Assembly (NCBI GenBank): GCA_019218365.1
Contig: JAHUUJ010000003.1
Span: forward strand, 184,482 to 248,481
Direction: 5' to 3'
Length of the DNA: 64,000 bases
Source: Actinomycetaceae bacterium TAE3-ERU4
GTDB taxonomy: Bacteria > Actinomycetota > Actinomycetes > Actinomycetales > Actinomycetaceae
Positions within the stretch are counted from its first letter, which is position 1; each line of letters begins with the position of its first letter. Made by a program: the position numbers and the translations under genes. A model generated the notes under the pieces. The model was given only the letters and a program-made list of their open reading frames with translations, searched no databases and was not told where the DNA came from. Positions 9,595-18,825 of this stretch are shown one piece after another.

Positions 9595-10260
9595 GTGCAT
9601 TTTGTGATTATGGGAGCTGGACGAGTTGGTGCTTCATTAGCAGCCCAACTCGACAGTATGGGACACTCAGTAGCGGTAATTGACCAAGACGCAGACGCTT
9701 TCCGACGCCTGCCTTCAGATTTTGGGGGAAGGAGAGTTACCGGGCTAGGTTTTGATCGCGATTCTTTACGTCAAGCGGGAATCGAGGACGCATATGCCTT
9801 TGCCGCTGTCTCTAACGGCGATAACTCTAACGTTATTGCGGCCCGTGTAGTGCGAGAAACATTTGGGGTTAAACGGGTTGTTGCCCGAATTTACGATCCA
9901 CAAAGAGCTAAGGTATATCAGCGCTTGGGTATCCCCACAGTAGGAACCGTTAAATACACCACAACGGAAATGCTGCGAAGAATGCTTCCTAATGTAGCGG
10001 ACGTAGTTTTTGCAGATGACAGCTCAACCCTCCAGATGGTTCACGAGGTAGTTACTGACGAGTGGGTAGGTATTCCCCTTTCTCATTTTGAATTAAACTA
10101 CGGAACCCGAGTTGTCTATATACGCAGGCAAGGTCAAACAAAACTAGCTAACTCGGAAATGTCATTCGTAGAAAATGATGAAGTCTTTTTCGCAGTCGCC
10201 AAAGAAGATCGTGTTCAGGCAGTAAAAGCACTCCAACGCCCGCCAAAGATTGAGGAATAA
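9595..10260 (+). CDS. TrkA/CeoB-type RCK potassium-channel regulatory protein
   Basis: A 221-residue cytosolic protein with one RCK_N Rossmann domain (NAD-binding GAGRVG at residues 7-12) and one RCK_C domain (from about residue 135). It corresponds to CeoB of the mycobacterial ceoBC pair. RCK proteins gate TrkH/Ktr K+ translocation in response to nucleotides; RCK_C domains of some relatives bind c-di-AMP. No TrkH-type pore is encoded nearby; the divergent KimA-like permease is the only K+ transporter candidate. GTG 9595 is chosen because it puts the Rossmann strand at the normal place. The second trkA follows after 3 bases. Confidence 0.92.
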   Translation: MHFVIMGAGRVGASLAAQLDSMGHSVAVIDQDADAFRRLPSDFGGRRVTGLGFDRDSLRQAGIEDAYAFAAVSNGDNSNVIAARVVRETFGVKRVVARIYDPQRAKVYQRLGIPTVGTVKYTTTEMLRRMLPNVADVVFADDSSTLQMVHEVVTDEWVGIPLSHFELNYGTRVVYIRRQGQTKLANSEMSFVENDEVFFAVAKEDRVQAVKALQRPPKIEE

Positions 10261-10263
10261 AAA

Positions 10264-11013
10264 TTGAAAATTGTAATTGCCGGAGCAGGTTCTGTTGGAC
10301 GAGCTATCGCACGTGAACTAATCGGACACGGCCATTCTGTCACTTTGATGGATAAACAACCATCAAAATTACGTGTAGCTTCAGTTGCAGAAGCTGATTG
10401 GATTCTTGCTGATGCCTGTTCCCCAGATGCTCTCTTAGAAGCTGGAGTAGGAGAATGCGACGTTATGGTTGCAGCCACTGGGGACGACAAGGCGAATCTG
10501 GTAATCTCACTTCTTTCCAAATCAGAATTCGGAGTTCCACGTGTAGTTGCACGAGTCAATAACTACGCTAATGAATGGATGTTCTCTGCCACTTGGGGAG
10601 TTGATGTTCCTGTTTCAACTCCGCGCTTGATGACCGCTTTAGTGGAAGAAGCAGTTACTACCGGCAAACCGGTACGTATCTTTGCTTTCAATGAAGCCAG
10701 AGTCGACCTACACGCTGCCGTACTACCTCCTACCTCTGCGCTAGTTAATCAGCGAATAGGAGATATTAAGCTACCCCCGACAGTAGTTTTATCAGCTCTA
10801 CTCCGGGATGGTAAACCGATTGCTCCAAATCCCGATGGGGTCATAGTCGACGGAGATGAGCTGCTATTCCTCGTCCCACGTGAAAACCCACAGCTTCTGG
10901 AAGAAGTCTCAATATTGGTACAGCCGCAGAAAACTAAATCTGAAGAAGACTCACAATCCCTTCAAGGCAGCGGTGACATTCAACCAGCTGAGCCAGGCGA
11001 TAAGAGCAGTTAA
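10264..11013 (+). CDS. TrkA/CeoC-type RCK potassium-channel regulatory protein
   Basis: A 249-residue second RCK protein, with NAD motif GAGSVG at residues 7-12, a TrkA_N domain to about residue 130, a TrkA_C domain after it, and an acidic, Ser/Gln-rich tail of about 30 residues. The TTG start at 10264 is preceded by TTGAGG inside the end of the first trkA, so the two are co-translated and probably form a heteromer, as proposed for CeoB/CeoC. The last 63 bases lie antisense to the end of the DUF3159 gene on the other strand, and the extra tail is what creates that overlap. Confidence 0.92.
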   Translation: MKIVIAGAGSVGRAIARELIGHGHSVTLMDKQPSKLRVASVAEADWILADACSPDALLEAGVGECDVMVAATGDDKANLVISLLSKSEFGVPRVVARVNNYANEWMFSATWGVDVPVSTPRLMTALVEEAVTTGKPVRIFAFNEARVDLHAAVLPPTSALVNQRIGDIKLPPTVVLSALLRDGKPIAPNPDGVIVDGDELLFLVPRENPQLLEEVSILVQPQKTKSEEDSQSLQGSGDIQPAEPGDKSS

Positions 11014-11607
11014 TGGCAACCCCATTAATAGTTTAGATATTCCCAATGGGCCAACAAGGTTTAAATACCAAAGGGGAATCTGGATAACGGTACGTAATAT
11101 GTACAGGCCAAGCCAAAGGTAGGAAGAAATAAGACAGGCTGTCTTTAGCTGGGAATATATTTCTTCTTCTCTCCATCCTTTTGGTATCTGTGGATTTATT
11201 AGCTCTACGGCAAGTCCGATGGGATCTTTACGTAGCAAAATCAACGCTAAAACCAAAAGTGCATAAACCAAGTTAATAATTAACCCAGTAATATAAAAAT
11301 TCGCTCCACTACCACTCCAGTAGGCGAAAGCTGCACTTATTCCGACCCCCACAAATCCAGAAAATACCGGCGATAGGGATTGTTTTGTAATAAGTGCATA
11401 ACCCGTAATCGGAACTAGGCTCAAAATAGCCACTAACAGCGCGGGTACTAAATCAATTATTAAGAAAAAAATAAGGAATAAAAGAGCCGGGAGAGCTGCA
11501 GCTACGATTCCCAATACGCCCCCAACTGCCTTAAGAGGTGAAAAGGTCTCTGCATCAGTTTGGGAAATAAACTTTTTACCGAACTGGGCGTATGGAGCGT
11601 CACTCAC
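10951..11607 (-). CDS. DUF3159 membrane protein
   Basis: A 218-residue polytopic protein with about six hydrophobic segments and no charged catalytic motif. Its composition, the late DPIG segment and the position between TrkA and an OB-fold gene match the actinobacterial DUF3159 family (Rv2693c-like). No function is established for the family. It starts with GTG 11607, 11 bases after the OB-fold gene, as the last gene of a DUF4193-DUF3710-OB-DUF3159 operon. Its final 63 bases overlap the trkA gene on the opposite strand, so there is no room for a dedicated terminator between the convergent units. Confidence 0.85.
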   Translation of the reverse strand: MSDAPYAQFGKKFISQTDAETFSPLKAVGGVLGIVAAALPALLFLIFFLIIDLVPALLVAILSLVPITGYALITKQSLSPVFSGFVGVGISAAFAYWSGSGANFYITGLIINLVYALLVLALILLRKDPIGLAVELINPQIPKGWREEEIYSQLKTACLISSYLWLGLYILRTVIQIPLWYLNLVGPLGISKLLMGLPLTALIAWLSWLNVTAALKGL

Positions 11608-11618
11608 GGAATAAATAC

Positions 11619-12005
11619 CTATCCTTCAAAAAGTAGTATGTCGTAGCTTGGATTAATTATGGCGTAGGAGCCATCCAAAGTAGTCACCATACCCGTTACA
11701 AGCAGCTGTGCGCCAGGCCTAATCCCAGGTATCTCCTGTCGCCCTAGCCAACACAAAACAAGGCTTGCAGAACCGTCATAGAGAGTTGCACGCAGGGATA
11801 AAGTAGCATCCGGCGCTGAGAAGGTTACAGACTGAACAGTTCCTGCCAGTTTTACCCGCTCGCGCTGTTTAACTTGCGAAATTGGTAAAGTGCCTTGAGT
11901 CTGAGCGATTTCTTGCGCCCATAGTTGATTACCTAGTCTTATTTCAGATTCACTCTTGCCTGAAAAAAAACGAGCACGTAAAGCGCTAAACGTCTCTCTC
12001 AGCAA
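11619..12005 (-). CDS. OB-fold nucleic-acid-binding domain protein
   Basis: A 128-residue cytosolic protein. Residues 45-125 form an OB-fold of the tRNA-anticodon/RecG-wedge type (REKVKLAG-like first strand, then VTFSAPDATLSLRATLYDG, then GTVTTLDGSYAIINP-like closing strands). This family occurs at the same place in many actinobacteria (Rv2694c-like). The partner nucleic acid is unknown. It begins 3 bases after the DUF3710 stop, so the two are co-translated. Confidence 0.82.
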   Translation of the reverse strand: MLRETFSALRARFFSGKSESEIRLGNQLWAQEIAQTQGTLPISQVKQRERVKLAGTVQSVTFSAPDATLSLRATLYDGSASLVLCWLGRQEIPGIRPGAQLLVTGMVTTLDGSYAIINPSYDILLFEG

Positions 12006-12008
12006 GGC

Positions 12009-12653
12009 CTATGCTCCTAGATTTTCAAGCGGAAGTGTTATCTCAAGCGGGGTGAAAGGTGGATGCGGGTTGTTCCCCCGCTCTACCCTAACTTCATCTA
12101 GGAATTCGTCTATTTGATGTGCCGCCGAGCTGTCTGGGTCTACCGCCTGCCCGTGAAAACCAATCTGAGCAACCCAGCGTTCTCCACTTACACCGGCAAA
12201 ACGAATCGTCCCGATACCGCTTCTTCCATCCGGAGTTTCCACCGGCATATCAACCAGAACATCTTCACCGTAACGTGAGTTTCCACTCCTTACCGCGAGT
12301 CCTTGCTCTTCATATGCCGCAATAATCTGTTCTTTACGTTTTTTCCAGCCATCTAGGTTTTTCGGTATAGCAAATACCGAAATTTGTACGGCAGAAGAAC
12401 CGATTACGAAAGTGATGTACTCATACGGAGGCGTGTTAGGGGGAAGATTGACCTGCATCCCTTCCAAAGGCTTGATTTTTATTGCCCCAAAATCAGCGTA
12501 AGAATCTCCCAATTCTTCAACCCCGATATCACACGGGCCGACAGAAGCCTCAACCTTCTTTGGCTCAGCTTCCTCTTTTAGACCATCATCAGGTTCTCCA
12601 ACATTTTCTGCAGTGTCATTACTGATAGTCTTTTTCCTTGAGAATATCCCCAT
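12009..12653 (-). CDS. DUF3710 protein
   Basis: A 214-residue soluble protein of the actinobacterial DUF3710 family (Rv2696c-like), of unknown function. It has a charged N-terminal tail (residues 1-45) followed by the conserved domain with the pattern YADFGAIKIKPLEGMQVNLP and a later RWVAQIGFHGQA. The frame is open to 12665, but ATG 12653 has GGAGGGG just upstream and gives the usual MGIFSRKK N-terminus. In mycobacteria and many relatives a dut gene lies between DUF3710 and DUF4193; here the interval is only about 30 bases and dut is absent. Confidence 0.88.
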   Translation of the reverse strand: MGIFSRKKTISNDTAENVGEPDDGLKEEAEPKKVEASVGPCDIGVEELGDSYADFGAIKIKPLEGMQVNLPPNTPPYEYITFVIGSSAVQISVFAIPKNLDGWKKRKEQIIAAYEEQGLAVRSGNSRYGEDVLVDMPVETPDGRSGIGTIRFAGVSGERWVAQIGFHGQAVDPDSSAAHQIDEFLDEVRVERGNNPHPPFTPLEITLPLENLGA

Positions 12654-12683
12654 TTTCCCCTCCATTTAGAGATCTAGGTACTG

Positions 12684-12983
12684 CTAGTCAGCGCACTCAG
12701 AGCATACGGGTTGCCCATCACGTACCTCAGCTAGCTGGCTGCGGTGATGAACTAGGAAACATTCAGTACAGGTAAACTCGTCATCTTGAGCGGGGATAAC
12801 CTCTACAGACAGCTCCTCACGAGATAGGTCTGCACCAGGAAGCTCAAAGCCTTCTGCTGCTTCTGCTTCATCCTCATCTACGGAATTGGACCCGACATCA
12901 TTACGTCGTGATTTCAATTCCTCAATCGAATCAGCAGATTCTTCTTCATCGTTTTTCCGCGGTGCGTCATAATCTGTTGCCAT
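12684..12983 (-). CDS. DUF4193 small zinc-ribbon-like protein
   Basis: A 99-residue acidic protein with a C-terminal pair of CxxC motifs (CTEC near residue 75 and CSEC at the end), a probable zinc ribbon. It is a member of DUF4193, found across Actinobacteria (Rv2699c-like), with no established function. ATG 12983 is preceded by AGGAGAGGAA. It is the first gene of the four-gene minus-strand operon and is divergent from sepH. Confidence 0.88.
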   Translation of the reverse strand: MATDYDAPRKNDEEESADSIEELKSRRNDVGSNSVDEDEAEAAEGFELPGADLSREELSVEVIPAQDDEFTCTECFLVHHRSQLAEVRDGQPVCSECAD

Positions 12984-13160
12984 GTCGCGATTCCTCTCCT
13001 AGGTGTAGCTCGCATACAAAGTGTGGTTCGCATATTATCTATCAATTTATCCGAACGCAAAGCCGAAATGAAAATACACGATTTTTCGACACTCCGCATA
13101 TTTCTTTCACGAGCAGCTTGAATCATGGGACGCTAATGTCAGTAAAATCTTGGAGGTACC

Positions 13161-14183
13161 ATGCGCGAATTAGAACTACTGGGTATTCACAGTGACAACC
13201 AACACTTAGTTCTCACCGATGAATCTGGTGCACGCTATACCCTGCCCATTGATGATCAGCTACGCGCTCTTTGCAAAGCTGCACATCCCTTTAGCACAAC
13301 GAACGAAGCGAGTAACACTTCCTCACTTCGTCCGCGTGATATACAGCGCCTCTATCGTGCTGGGCTTACCCCCGCAGAGGTAGCAGCAACTCATAACATT
13401 GATGTTGCTACAATCGAACGCTACGAAAGCGCAGTTTTGAACGAACGCAGTTTTATTGCGCAAAAAGCACGAAAAACTGCAATAACTTCCGAAACAGGAG
13501 CTCCACTTCTTGGGGATTTAGTACTTGATAGACTTGCCACTCGTGGAGTTTCTCCAGAAGAAGTGAGTTGGGACGCCACCAGGTCTGATAACGACCCCTG
13601 GCTAGTGCACGTGTATTTCAATCAAGCAGCAAACCAGTTCAAGGGTACTTGGCAATACGACCCTCGCTCGGCAAAACTAATTGCACTTGATGAAGAATCC
13701 CGTTGGTTAACCGAGGGAACCCCCAATTTCGAAGAATCAAATATTACCCGTCTCCCTCGTACTTCCCGTTCTCTAGGAAGCACAAAAGAAGAAGCAGAGC
13801 TATCCAGTAATGTTCCGGTGCCTCCTTCAACAAATTCTGTTGAGGAAGAATCCCGGATGGTTTCTTTACTTGAACGACTCTCAGCAAATCGCGGTAAGAG
13901 AGTTGAAGTCTCATTAGAGGAAGAAGACGGTTCCGTCGAAGATGAAGTAAATGAAATGATTCGTAATGCCCGAACGAATCTTGAGATAGCGGCTGAAGAT
14001 GCCCAGATTCTTCCATTACGAGAAGATGAAGAGACAACCGTTAATAATGATTCCGGCCAGGATTCTCTCTTTCCAGAATATCCACGGAGCGAAAAGCAAA
14101 TGCCTCCTAGCAAAAAAACTAAAAAAGGACGTCGTTCAGTTCCGGGATGGGATGAGATAATTCTCGGAACTAAGACGGATTAG
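13161..14183 (+). CDS. sepH: Septation protein SepH (DUF3071)
   Basis: A 340-residue cell-division protein. In Streptomyces and Mycobacterium, SepH binds FtsZ and promotes its assembly. The N-terminal DUF3071 domain begins MRELELLGIHSDNQHLVL, and a helix-turn-helix at about residues 56-90 (LRPRDIQRLYRAGLTPAEVA) is the FtsZ-binding part in studied homologues. The rest is an acidic, Ser/Glu-rich linker ending in a basic motif (KKTKKGRRSVPGWDEI) that is conserved in the family. ATG 13161 has GGAGG upstream. Confidence 0.93.
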   Translation: MRELELLGIHSDNQHLVLTDESGARYTLPIDDQLRALCKAAHPFSTTNEASNTSSLRPRDIQRLYRAGLTPAEVAATHNIDVATIERYESAVLNERSFIAQKARKTAITSETGAPLLGDLVLDRLATRGVSPEEVSWDATRSDNDPWLVHVYFNQAANQFKGTWQYDPRSAKLIALDEESRWLTEGTPNFEESNITRLPRTSRSLGSTKEEAELSSNVPVPPSTNSVEEESRMVSLLERLSANRGKRVEVSLEEEDGSVEDEVNEMIRNARTNLEIAAEDAQILPLREDEETTVNNDSGQDSLFPEYPRSEKQMPPSKKTKKGRRSVPGWDEIILGTKTD

Positions 14184-14188
14184 TTCCG
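14165..14188 (+). terminator. Probable sepH terminator overlapping the stop codon
   Basis: CGGAACTA and TAGTTCCG arms around an 8-base loop, followed by CTTTTCTCG. The 3' arm starts with the sepH TAG stop. Confidence 0.55.
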
Positions 14189-14221
14189 CTTTTCTCGACT
14201 TCTAGCAATTAGTTTTATTTG

Positions 14222-15286
14222 CTATCCAATCCAGGCAAACGGAATCTGCATCTCTACAGGGGTGAGTGATCCGTGAACACCGGGAAGCAAACGTAAAGTC
14301 TCGCTGTGATAACGAGAATCTACGATTGTCGCGTCCTCTTTCGCAAAGGCAACTATTTGCCCTAGATGTTCGTTAGGACCTCCGTAAAGCTGTTCTAGTT
14401 CATTTCCGCTATAGACTACGGCATACTCCCCCAAAATCTCCGAGAATCGGTCAGCTGCAGTCTCTGTATCGATTTCTTGCAGATGAATCTGTAGCGCCCG
14501 AGGCTCCCCCGCTATATTTTTTATTAACGGCGCTAAGTCTGACGAAAGAGCTAAATCAAACTGATTATTCTGATTACTATTTAGCATCCCGTGATCAGCA
14601 AGAAGAAAAAACTTAGTCTTCTTCCCATGGCGACTTACCAAATTTGATATTTCATAATCCGTTGCTTCTAAGGCATCAAGCCAAGGTTGTGACCCTACCC
14701 CATAACGGTGCCCGGCGCTATCTACCTGGTTCCAATACAAGTAGTTAAATCCTCTTGATATATCAATTGAATCAAGCAGATTAGAAAGCTGTTGGTAGGT
14801 ATCAGCCGGATAGAATGTTCCCCCTCTTAAGGCTGCCGTTGTCAACCCAGAAGCTTCATATTTCCGCGGCAAAAATACTCGAGAAGGAATTTGATTTTCC
14901 TTGAGTTCTTCGAATATTGTTTGGCAAGGCTGCCAAAGTTTGGGATTTACATTAGATCCTTTGAAATCCAAAAGATTAAACGATTTACCCTGCGAATAGA
15001 CAGAATATCCCAACATATTGCTAACTCCGGGAAGAGCCCCGGTCATCGAAGCCGTTATCGCCGTTGCCGTTGTTGAAGGAGAAGTAGAGATAGCCGGTTG
15101 AGTATCTTTTATCATTCCCCATAGGTTTCTTGCATAAGCACGATATTTCTCAATTAGCTGGTATCCCAAGCCATCTACCATAATCACACTTACGCTAAGA
15201 AACTTTTCACGAAAAAAAGCATCTTTAATCTTCTGCGGCAGCTTCTCGATAAGTTCTTGAGAGCCTCGACGAGTTTCTAACATCAC
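14222..15286 (-). CDS. Alkaline-phosphatase-superfamily phosphodiesterase/nucleotide pyrophosphatase
   Basis: A 354-residue metal-dependent hydrolase of the type I phosphodiesterase/nucleotide pyrophosphatase family. Metal ligand Asp38 lies in VIMVDGLGY, and the nucleophile is expected at Thr72/73 in STSPSTTATA. Further metal ligands are in WNQVDSAGHRYG and LLADHGM. No signal peptide is seen, so it should be cytosolic. The substrate is unknown. Position next to sepH is common in Actinobacteria. GTG 15286 (with ATG directly after it) has no Shine-Dalgarno but a TAAACT hexamer 6 bases upstream, consistent with a leaderless mRNA. Confidence 0.88.
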   Translation of the reverse strand: MMLETRRGSQELIEKLPQKIKDAFFREKFLSVSVIMVDGLGYQLIEKYRAYARNLWGMIKDTQPAISTSPSTTATAITASMTGALPGVSNMLGYSVYSQGKSFNLLDFKGSNVNPKLWQPCQTIFEELKENQIPSRVFLPRKYEASGLTTAALRGGTFYPADTYQQLSNLLDSIDISRGFNYLYWNQVDSAGHRYGVGSQPWLDALEATDYEISNLVSRHGKKTKFFLLADHGMLNSNQNNQFDLALSSDLAPLIKNIAGEPRALQIHLQEIDTETAADRFSEILGEYAVVYSGNELEQLYGGPNEHLGQIVAFAKEDATIVDSRYHSETLRLLPGVHGSLTPVEMQIPFAWIG

Positions 15287-15292
15287 TGAAGC

Positions 15293-15298
15293 AGTTTA
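15293..15298 (-). promoter_or_regulatory. -10 element of a putative leaderless transcript (phosphodiesterase)
   Basis: TAAACT followed by GCTTCA and then GTG on the minus strand, a 6-base gap. Confidence 0.5.
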
Positions 15299-15355
15299 CA
15301 CTGCGCTAAACATTCGGCGTGCCCTATGGGTTTTTTGGCGTAATTTTGGGAAAAT

Positions 15356-17782
15356 ATGCCCATGTCTACACTCGTAAACGATTCTGCCACCACAGTTCTA
15401 GATACAGATGTTTCACTTGAGATGGAACGTTCCTTCCTTGAATATGCTTATTCTGTTATCTACTCGCGTGCGCTACCTGACGCACGCGACGGGTTAAAAC
15501 CTGTGCAAAGGCGCATTATTTACCAAATGAGTCAGATGGGTCTTCGCCCTGACAAAGGACATGTAAAGAGTCAACGTGTTGTTGGCGATGTAATGGGTAA
15601 ACTACACCCGCACGGAGACTCTGCTATTTATGATGCTCTGGTACGTATGGCTCAGGACTTTTCCATGAGAGTCCCTCTAGTGGATGGGCATGGAAATTTT
15701 GGTTCTCTCGACGATGGACCAGCTGCCCCTCGTTATACAGAGGCACGGATGGCCTTGCCTGCCACAGACATGGTTTCTGGCCTAGACGAGGATGTAGTTG
15801 ATTTTGTCCCGAATTACGACAGTCAATTTATGCAGCCTTCCGTACTACCCGCCGCATATCCTAATCTACTTGTAAATGGAGCATCTGGAATTGCTGTAGG
15901 TATGGCTACTAATATCGCTCCGCACAACCTTGGTGAGGTTTGTCGAGCGGCCTGCTACCTACTTGATAATCCACAGGCTACCGTAGATGATTTAATGCGC
16001 TATATACCTGGACCAGACTTACCCACCGGAGGAACAATCGTTGGATTAGAAGGAATCCGCGAGGCTTATGAAACTGGACGAGGGGCCTTTAAGAGTAGGG
16101 CAAAAGTCAATATTGAACGTATTACCGCAAGAAAAATGGGACTCGTAGTTACTGAGCTCCCCTATCTTGTAGGGCCTGAACGTGTAATAGAAAAAATAAA
16201 AGATTCCGTTAATTCAGGAAAAGTTAAGGGAATTTCAGCCGTTACCAATCTTACCGACCGTCATCATGGACTACGCTTAGTTATTGAGATTAAGAATGGA
16301 TTTAATCCAGAAGCTGTTCTTGCGGCTCTTTATAAGCATACTCCAATGCAGGATTCATTCTCGATTAATTCCGTTGCCCTGGTAAATGGCCAGCCGCAAA
16401 CTCTAGGGTTAAAAGAACTATTACAAGTTTATTTACGCCATCGCATGGACGTAGTTTTGCGTCGTACTAAGTTCCGTCTTGATAAGCGCTTAGATCGTCT
16501 CCATCTAGTAGAGGGTTTGCTGATTGCGGTACTGGACATTGATGATGTAATAGCGATTATTCGTTCTTCCGAAGACAGCGCTACCGCCAAAGTACGTCTA
16601 ATGGATATATTTGACCTAAGCGATATCCAGGCTGACCACATTCTGTCTCTGCAGTTACGTCGTCTTACGAAATTAGCGCAAATTGAGCTAGAGAATGAAA
16701 AAACAGAATTGATAGATGAAATTTCCCGCCTTCGTCTCCTTTTAGATAATGAAGATGCAAGACGAGAACTGGTAGGTAACGAGCTGCGTGAGGTTGCTTC
16801 GCGGCTAGGGAGTGCACGCCGTACTGTACTTCTAGCAGAAGATTCTGGAACTGTGAATAATGATGTTCCTCTAGAGATAAAAGACAAACCTTGTCATTTG
16901 CTTCTTACCCCGGCAGGCTCTTTAGCAAGAATTGACACCGAAGATCCATTGAGTTTTACCGGGCCTCGGGTTCCTCATGATGTCATTCTCTCAGTACTTA
17001 ACACCACTACACGTTCTACTGTAGGAATCCTGGATGATAGCGGAAGCGTACATAAGCTAGATGTACTTACTGTTCCGGCACTACCACCCAGCGCTGATGC
17101 ACCATCTCTCGCAGGAGCAACACCAGCTAATTTATTGGTTCAATCATTAGAGAATAAGCCAGTAGCTCTTGTGGATCTTAGCGAAAATGCTGCTCCCTTG
17201 GCTTTAGCAACAAATTTGGGAACAGTTAAACGCGTTCGCCCAGAACATCCCCTAACGAAGGAAATATGGGAAATTATCTCGCTTTCAGACTCTACCGAGA
17301 AGGTTGTTGCGGCGGCTCCCTCCCCCGATGAGAATACTTTAGTTTTCATCACCTCTGATGCTCAATTATTAAGATTTGAGGCCTCTTTGGTACGTCCACA
17401 GGGAATATCCGCCTCAGGAATGCAGGGAATCTCTCTCAAACCGGGAGCCTCCCTTATTTCATTTACTAGCATCCCTACCTCTCTCTTGGAAGAGTCATAT
17501 GTTCTTACCGTTACGAAAGGCGAGCCAGAGCTATTAGGAGAGGCTATTTCTTATGCCAAAGTAACTTCTCTTTCTCTCTATCCTCCTAAAGGACGCGCGA
17601 CGCAAGGAGTGCGTTGTCATAGATTCCTCTCAGGGCAAAGTACCCTCTATGGTGCGTGGATAACCAAACATATGCCGCGAGCGGTTGATAAAGATGGAAA
17701 TCCTGTTGATTTGCCATCTGTTTCTGATAAACGAGACGGTTCAGGTGCAGCTGTACCTCGGGAAATTTTTGCTGCAAATTAA
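15356..17782 (+). CDS. Type II topoisomerase subunit A (topoisomerase IV ParC-like)
   Basis: An 808-residue DNA breakage-reunion subunit. The catalytic tyrosine is Tyr127 in PRYTEARM, and the quinolone-region motif is [12 protein letters not shown]. The conserved [21 protein letters not shown] block follows. The canonical GyrA box (QRRGGKG) is absent from the C-terminal beta-pinwheel; a degenerate KGRATQGVR is present near residue 745, so decatenation (topoisomerase IV-like) rather than supercoiling is more likely. Many actinobacteria carry such a second pair near sigA in addition to gyrBA near dnaA. Its ParE-like partner is at 19900-22002 on the other strand. Two in-frame ATGs (15356, 15362) are possible starts. 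Confidence 0.93.
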   Translation: MPMSTLVNDSATTVLDTDVSLEMERSFLEYAYSVIYSRALPDARDGLKPVQRRIIYQMSQMGLRPDKGHVKSQRVVGDVMGKLHPHGDSAIYDALVRMAQDFSMRVPLVDGHGNFGSLDDGPAAPRYTEARMALPATDMVSGLDEDVVDFVPNYDSQFMQPSVLPAAYPNLLVNGASGIAVGMATNIAPHNLGEVCRAACYLLDNPQATVDDLMRYIPGPDLPTGGTIVGLEGIREAYETGRGAFKSRAKVNIERITARKMGLVVTELPYLVGPERVIEKIKDSVNSGKVKGISAVTNLTDRHHGLRLVIEIKNGFNPEAVLAALYKHTPMQDSFSINSVALVNGQPQTLGLKELLQVYLRHRMDVVLRRTKFRLDKRLDRLHLVEGLLIAVLDIDDVIAIIRSSEDSATAKVRLMDIFDLSDIQADHILSLQLRRLTKLAQIELENEKTELIDEISRLRLLLDNEDARRELVGNELREVASRLGSARRTVLLAEDSGTVNNDVPLEIKDKPCHLLLTPAGSLARIDTEDPLSFTGPRVPHDVILSVLNTTTRSTVGILDDSGSVHKLDVLTVPALPPSADAPSLAGATPANLLVQSLENKPVALVDLSENAAPLALATNLGTVKRVRPEHPLTKEIWEIISLSDSTEKVVAAAPSPDENTLVFITSDAQLLRFEASLVRPQGISASGMQGISLKPGASLISFTSIPTSLLEESYVLTVTKGEPELLGEAISYAKVTSLSLYPPKGRATQGVRCHRFLSGQSTLYGAWITKHMPRAVDKDGNPVDLPSVSDKRDGSGAAVPREIFAAN

Positions 17783-17787
17783 TTCTT

Positions 17788-17826
17788 AAAGTTTTTCCCG
17801 GTCGATTAGCGACCGGGAAAAACTTT
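17788..17826. terminator. Bidirectional terminator between parC-like and GNAT genes
   Basis: Perfect 16-base inverted repeat (AAAGTTTTTCCCGGTC arms, 7-base loop), with T-rich flanks on both strands. It fills the gap between the convergent stops. Confidence 0.92.
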
Positions 17827-18825
17827 TTAAATATTTGTTTCTTCTAAACGCAGCGTGTAAAACCTTTCTTGGTCTACGCCCTCGAATCCTAAAGAACCAA
17901 AAAGCTTTACTAATTCGGCTTCATGATTCGAAGATACTGCAGTAGCTATTTTTTGATATCCCTCATTTTTACAAGCCGCCATTGCCGCGACAATTAGCTC
18001 TCTAGCAACATTTGTATTGCGCCAGTTCTTTCCCACCTCTAACAAATCTATATACCCCTCTTGCCATCCTAAGACTTCCCAGTCTTGCGCATAGGCCGCG
18101 CACATGACAAATCCGGCAACTCGGGTTCTATCTGTAGATTTATCCAAAGCAATGAAAGATAGTTCCGGAGCAAAATTCTCTCGATTCGACATCCAATGCT
18201 CGAAACTTCTTCCTACAGAGTTGGATGCTTCCGGAGCAAAATCTAGTGCCGCTAAGCGGACCATATCTTCTAGATTAGTATTCCAATGTTCAATAGATAC
18301 CAACGGGGCTGGCGATTTACTTTCTGGTAAAACACTAAGCCCTCCGCGCATTTCATAGAGGGTAGCAGACCATGTATAAGCGGACTTCTCTAGGTAGTGA
18401 GCAAAAATATCACTTTGATGTTCTGCCGTACAAATAATTTCACATTCGGTGTCCTGATTTAACAAACGAGTCAGATAGAATCCAGCTTGGGTTTGCCAAT
18501 CGACCATAATCTGCTCGGCTTTTCCATCCCGAAAATCATGGTGTAAAGCACTATTGGTACGTACCTGAATTGGACTTGATAACCTCAATCGTGAGTGAAT
18601 GCAAGCACGCATATTTCCAGCATTATCAAATCCAGCAAGCCCTACCCAGTTAGCAGTTTGGGCAAACATTTGCTGAGTCTCTCCCAAGGTAGTGCGATAA
18701 GGAGGGTTGTCAGCAGCTTCTATCGTACTTATTAAGGCATGGACTAATTCAACATCACTTTCACGTAACCAACGCCAACGTAATGTTGAAGTATCTTCCG
18801 GTATTACTAACTGGTTATTCCTCAT
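17827..18825 (-). CDS. Two-domain GNAT-family N-acetyltransferase
   Basis: About 332 residues, with two GNAT folds in tandem. The C-terminal one is the better conserved (VGKNWRNTNVARELIVAAMAA resembles the acetyl-CoA-binding RxxGxA/G helix start, with N-T-N in place of R-G-x-G). The N-terminal half is diverged. The acceptor is unknown; tandem GNATs in actinobacteria include mycothiol synthase, but this protein cannot be assigned to it. ATG 18825 shares its A with the TGA stop of the preceding GNAT gene, so translation is coupled. The pair looks like a duplication. Confidence 0.78.
   Translation of the reverse strand: MRNNQLVIPEDTSTLRWRWLRESDVELVHALISTIEAADNPPYRTTLGETQQMFAQTANWVGLAGFDNAGNMRACIHSRLRLSSPIQVRTNSALHHDFRDGKAEQIMVDWQTQAGFYLTRLLNQDTECEIICTAEHQSDIFAHYLEKSAYTWSATLYEMRGGLSVLPESKSPAPLVSIEHWNTNLEDMVRLAALDFAPEASNSVGRSFEHWMSNRENFAPELSFIALDKSTDRTRVAGFVMCAAYAQDWEVLGWQEGYIDLLEVGKNWRNTNVARELIVAAMAACKNEGYQKIATAVSSNHEAELVKLFGSLGFEGVDQERFYTLRLEETNI

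Noticed and set aside
13622..14113. 163-codon Ser/Arg-rich frame antisense to sepH
   Set aside because: It mirrors the low-complexity Glu/Ser linker of SepH; composition explains the open frame.
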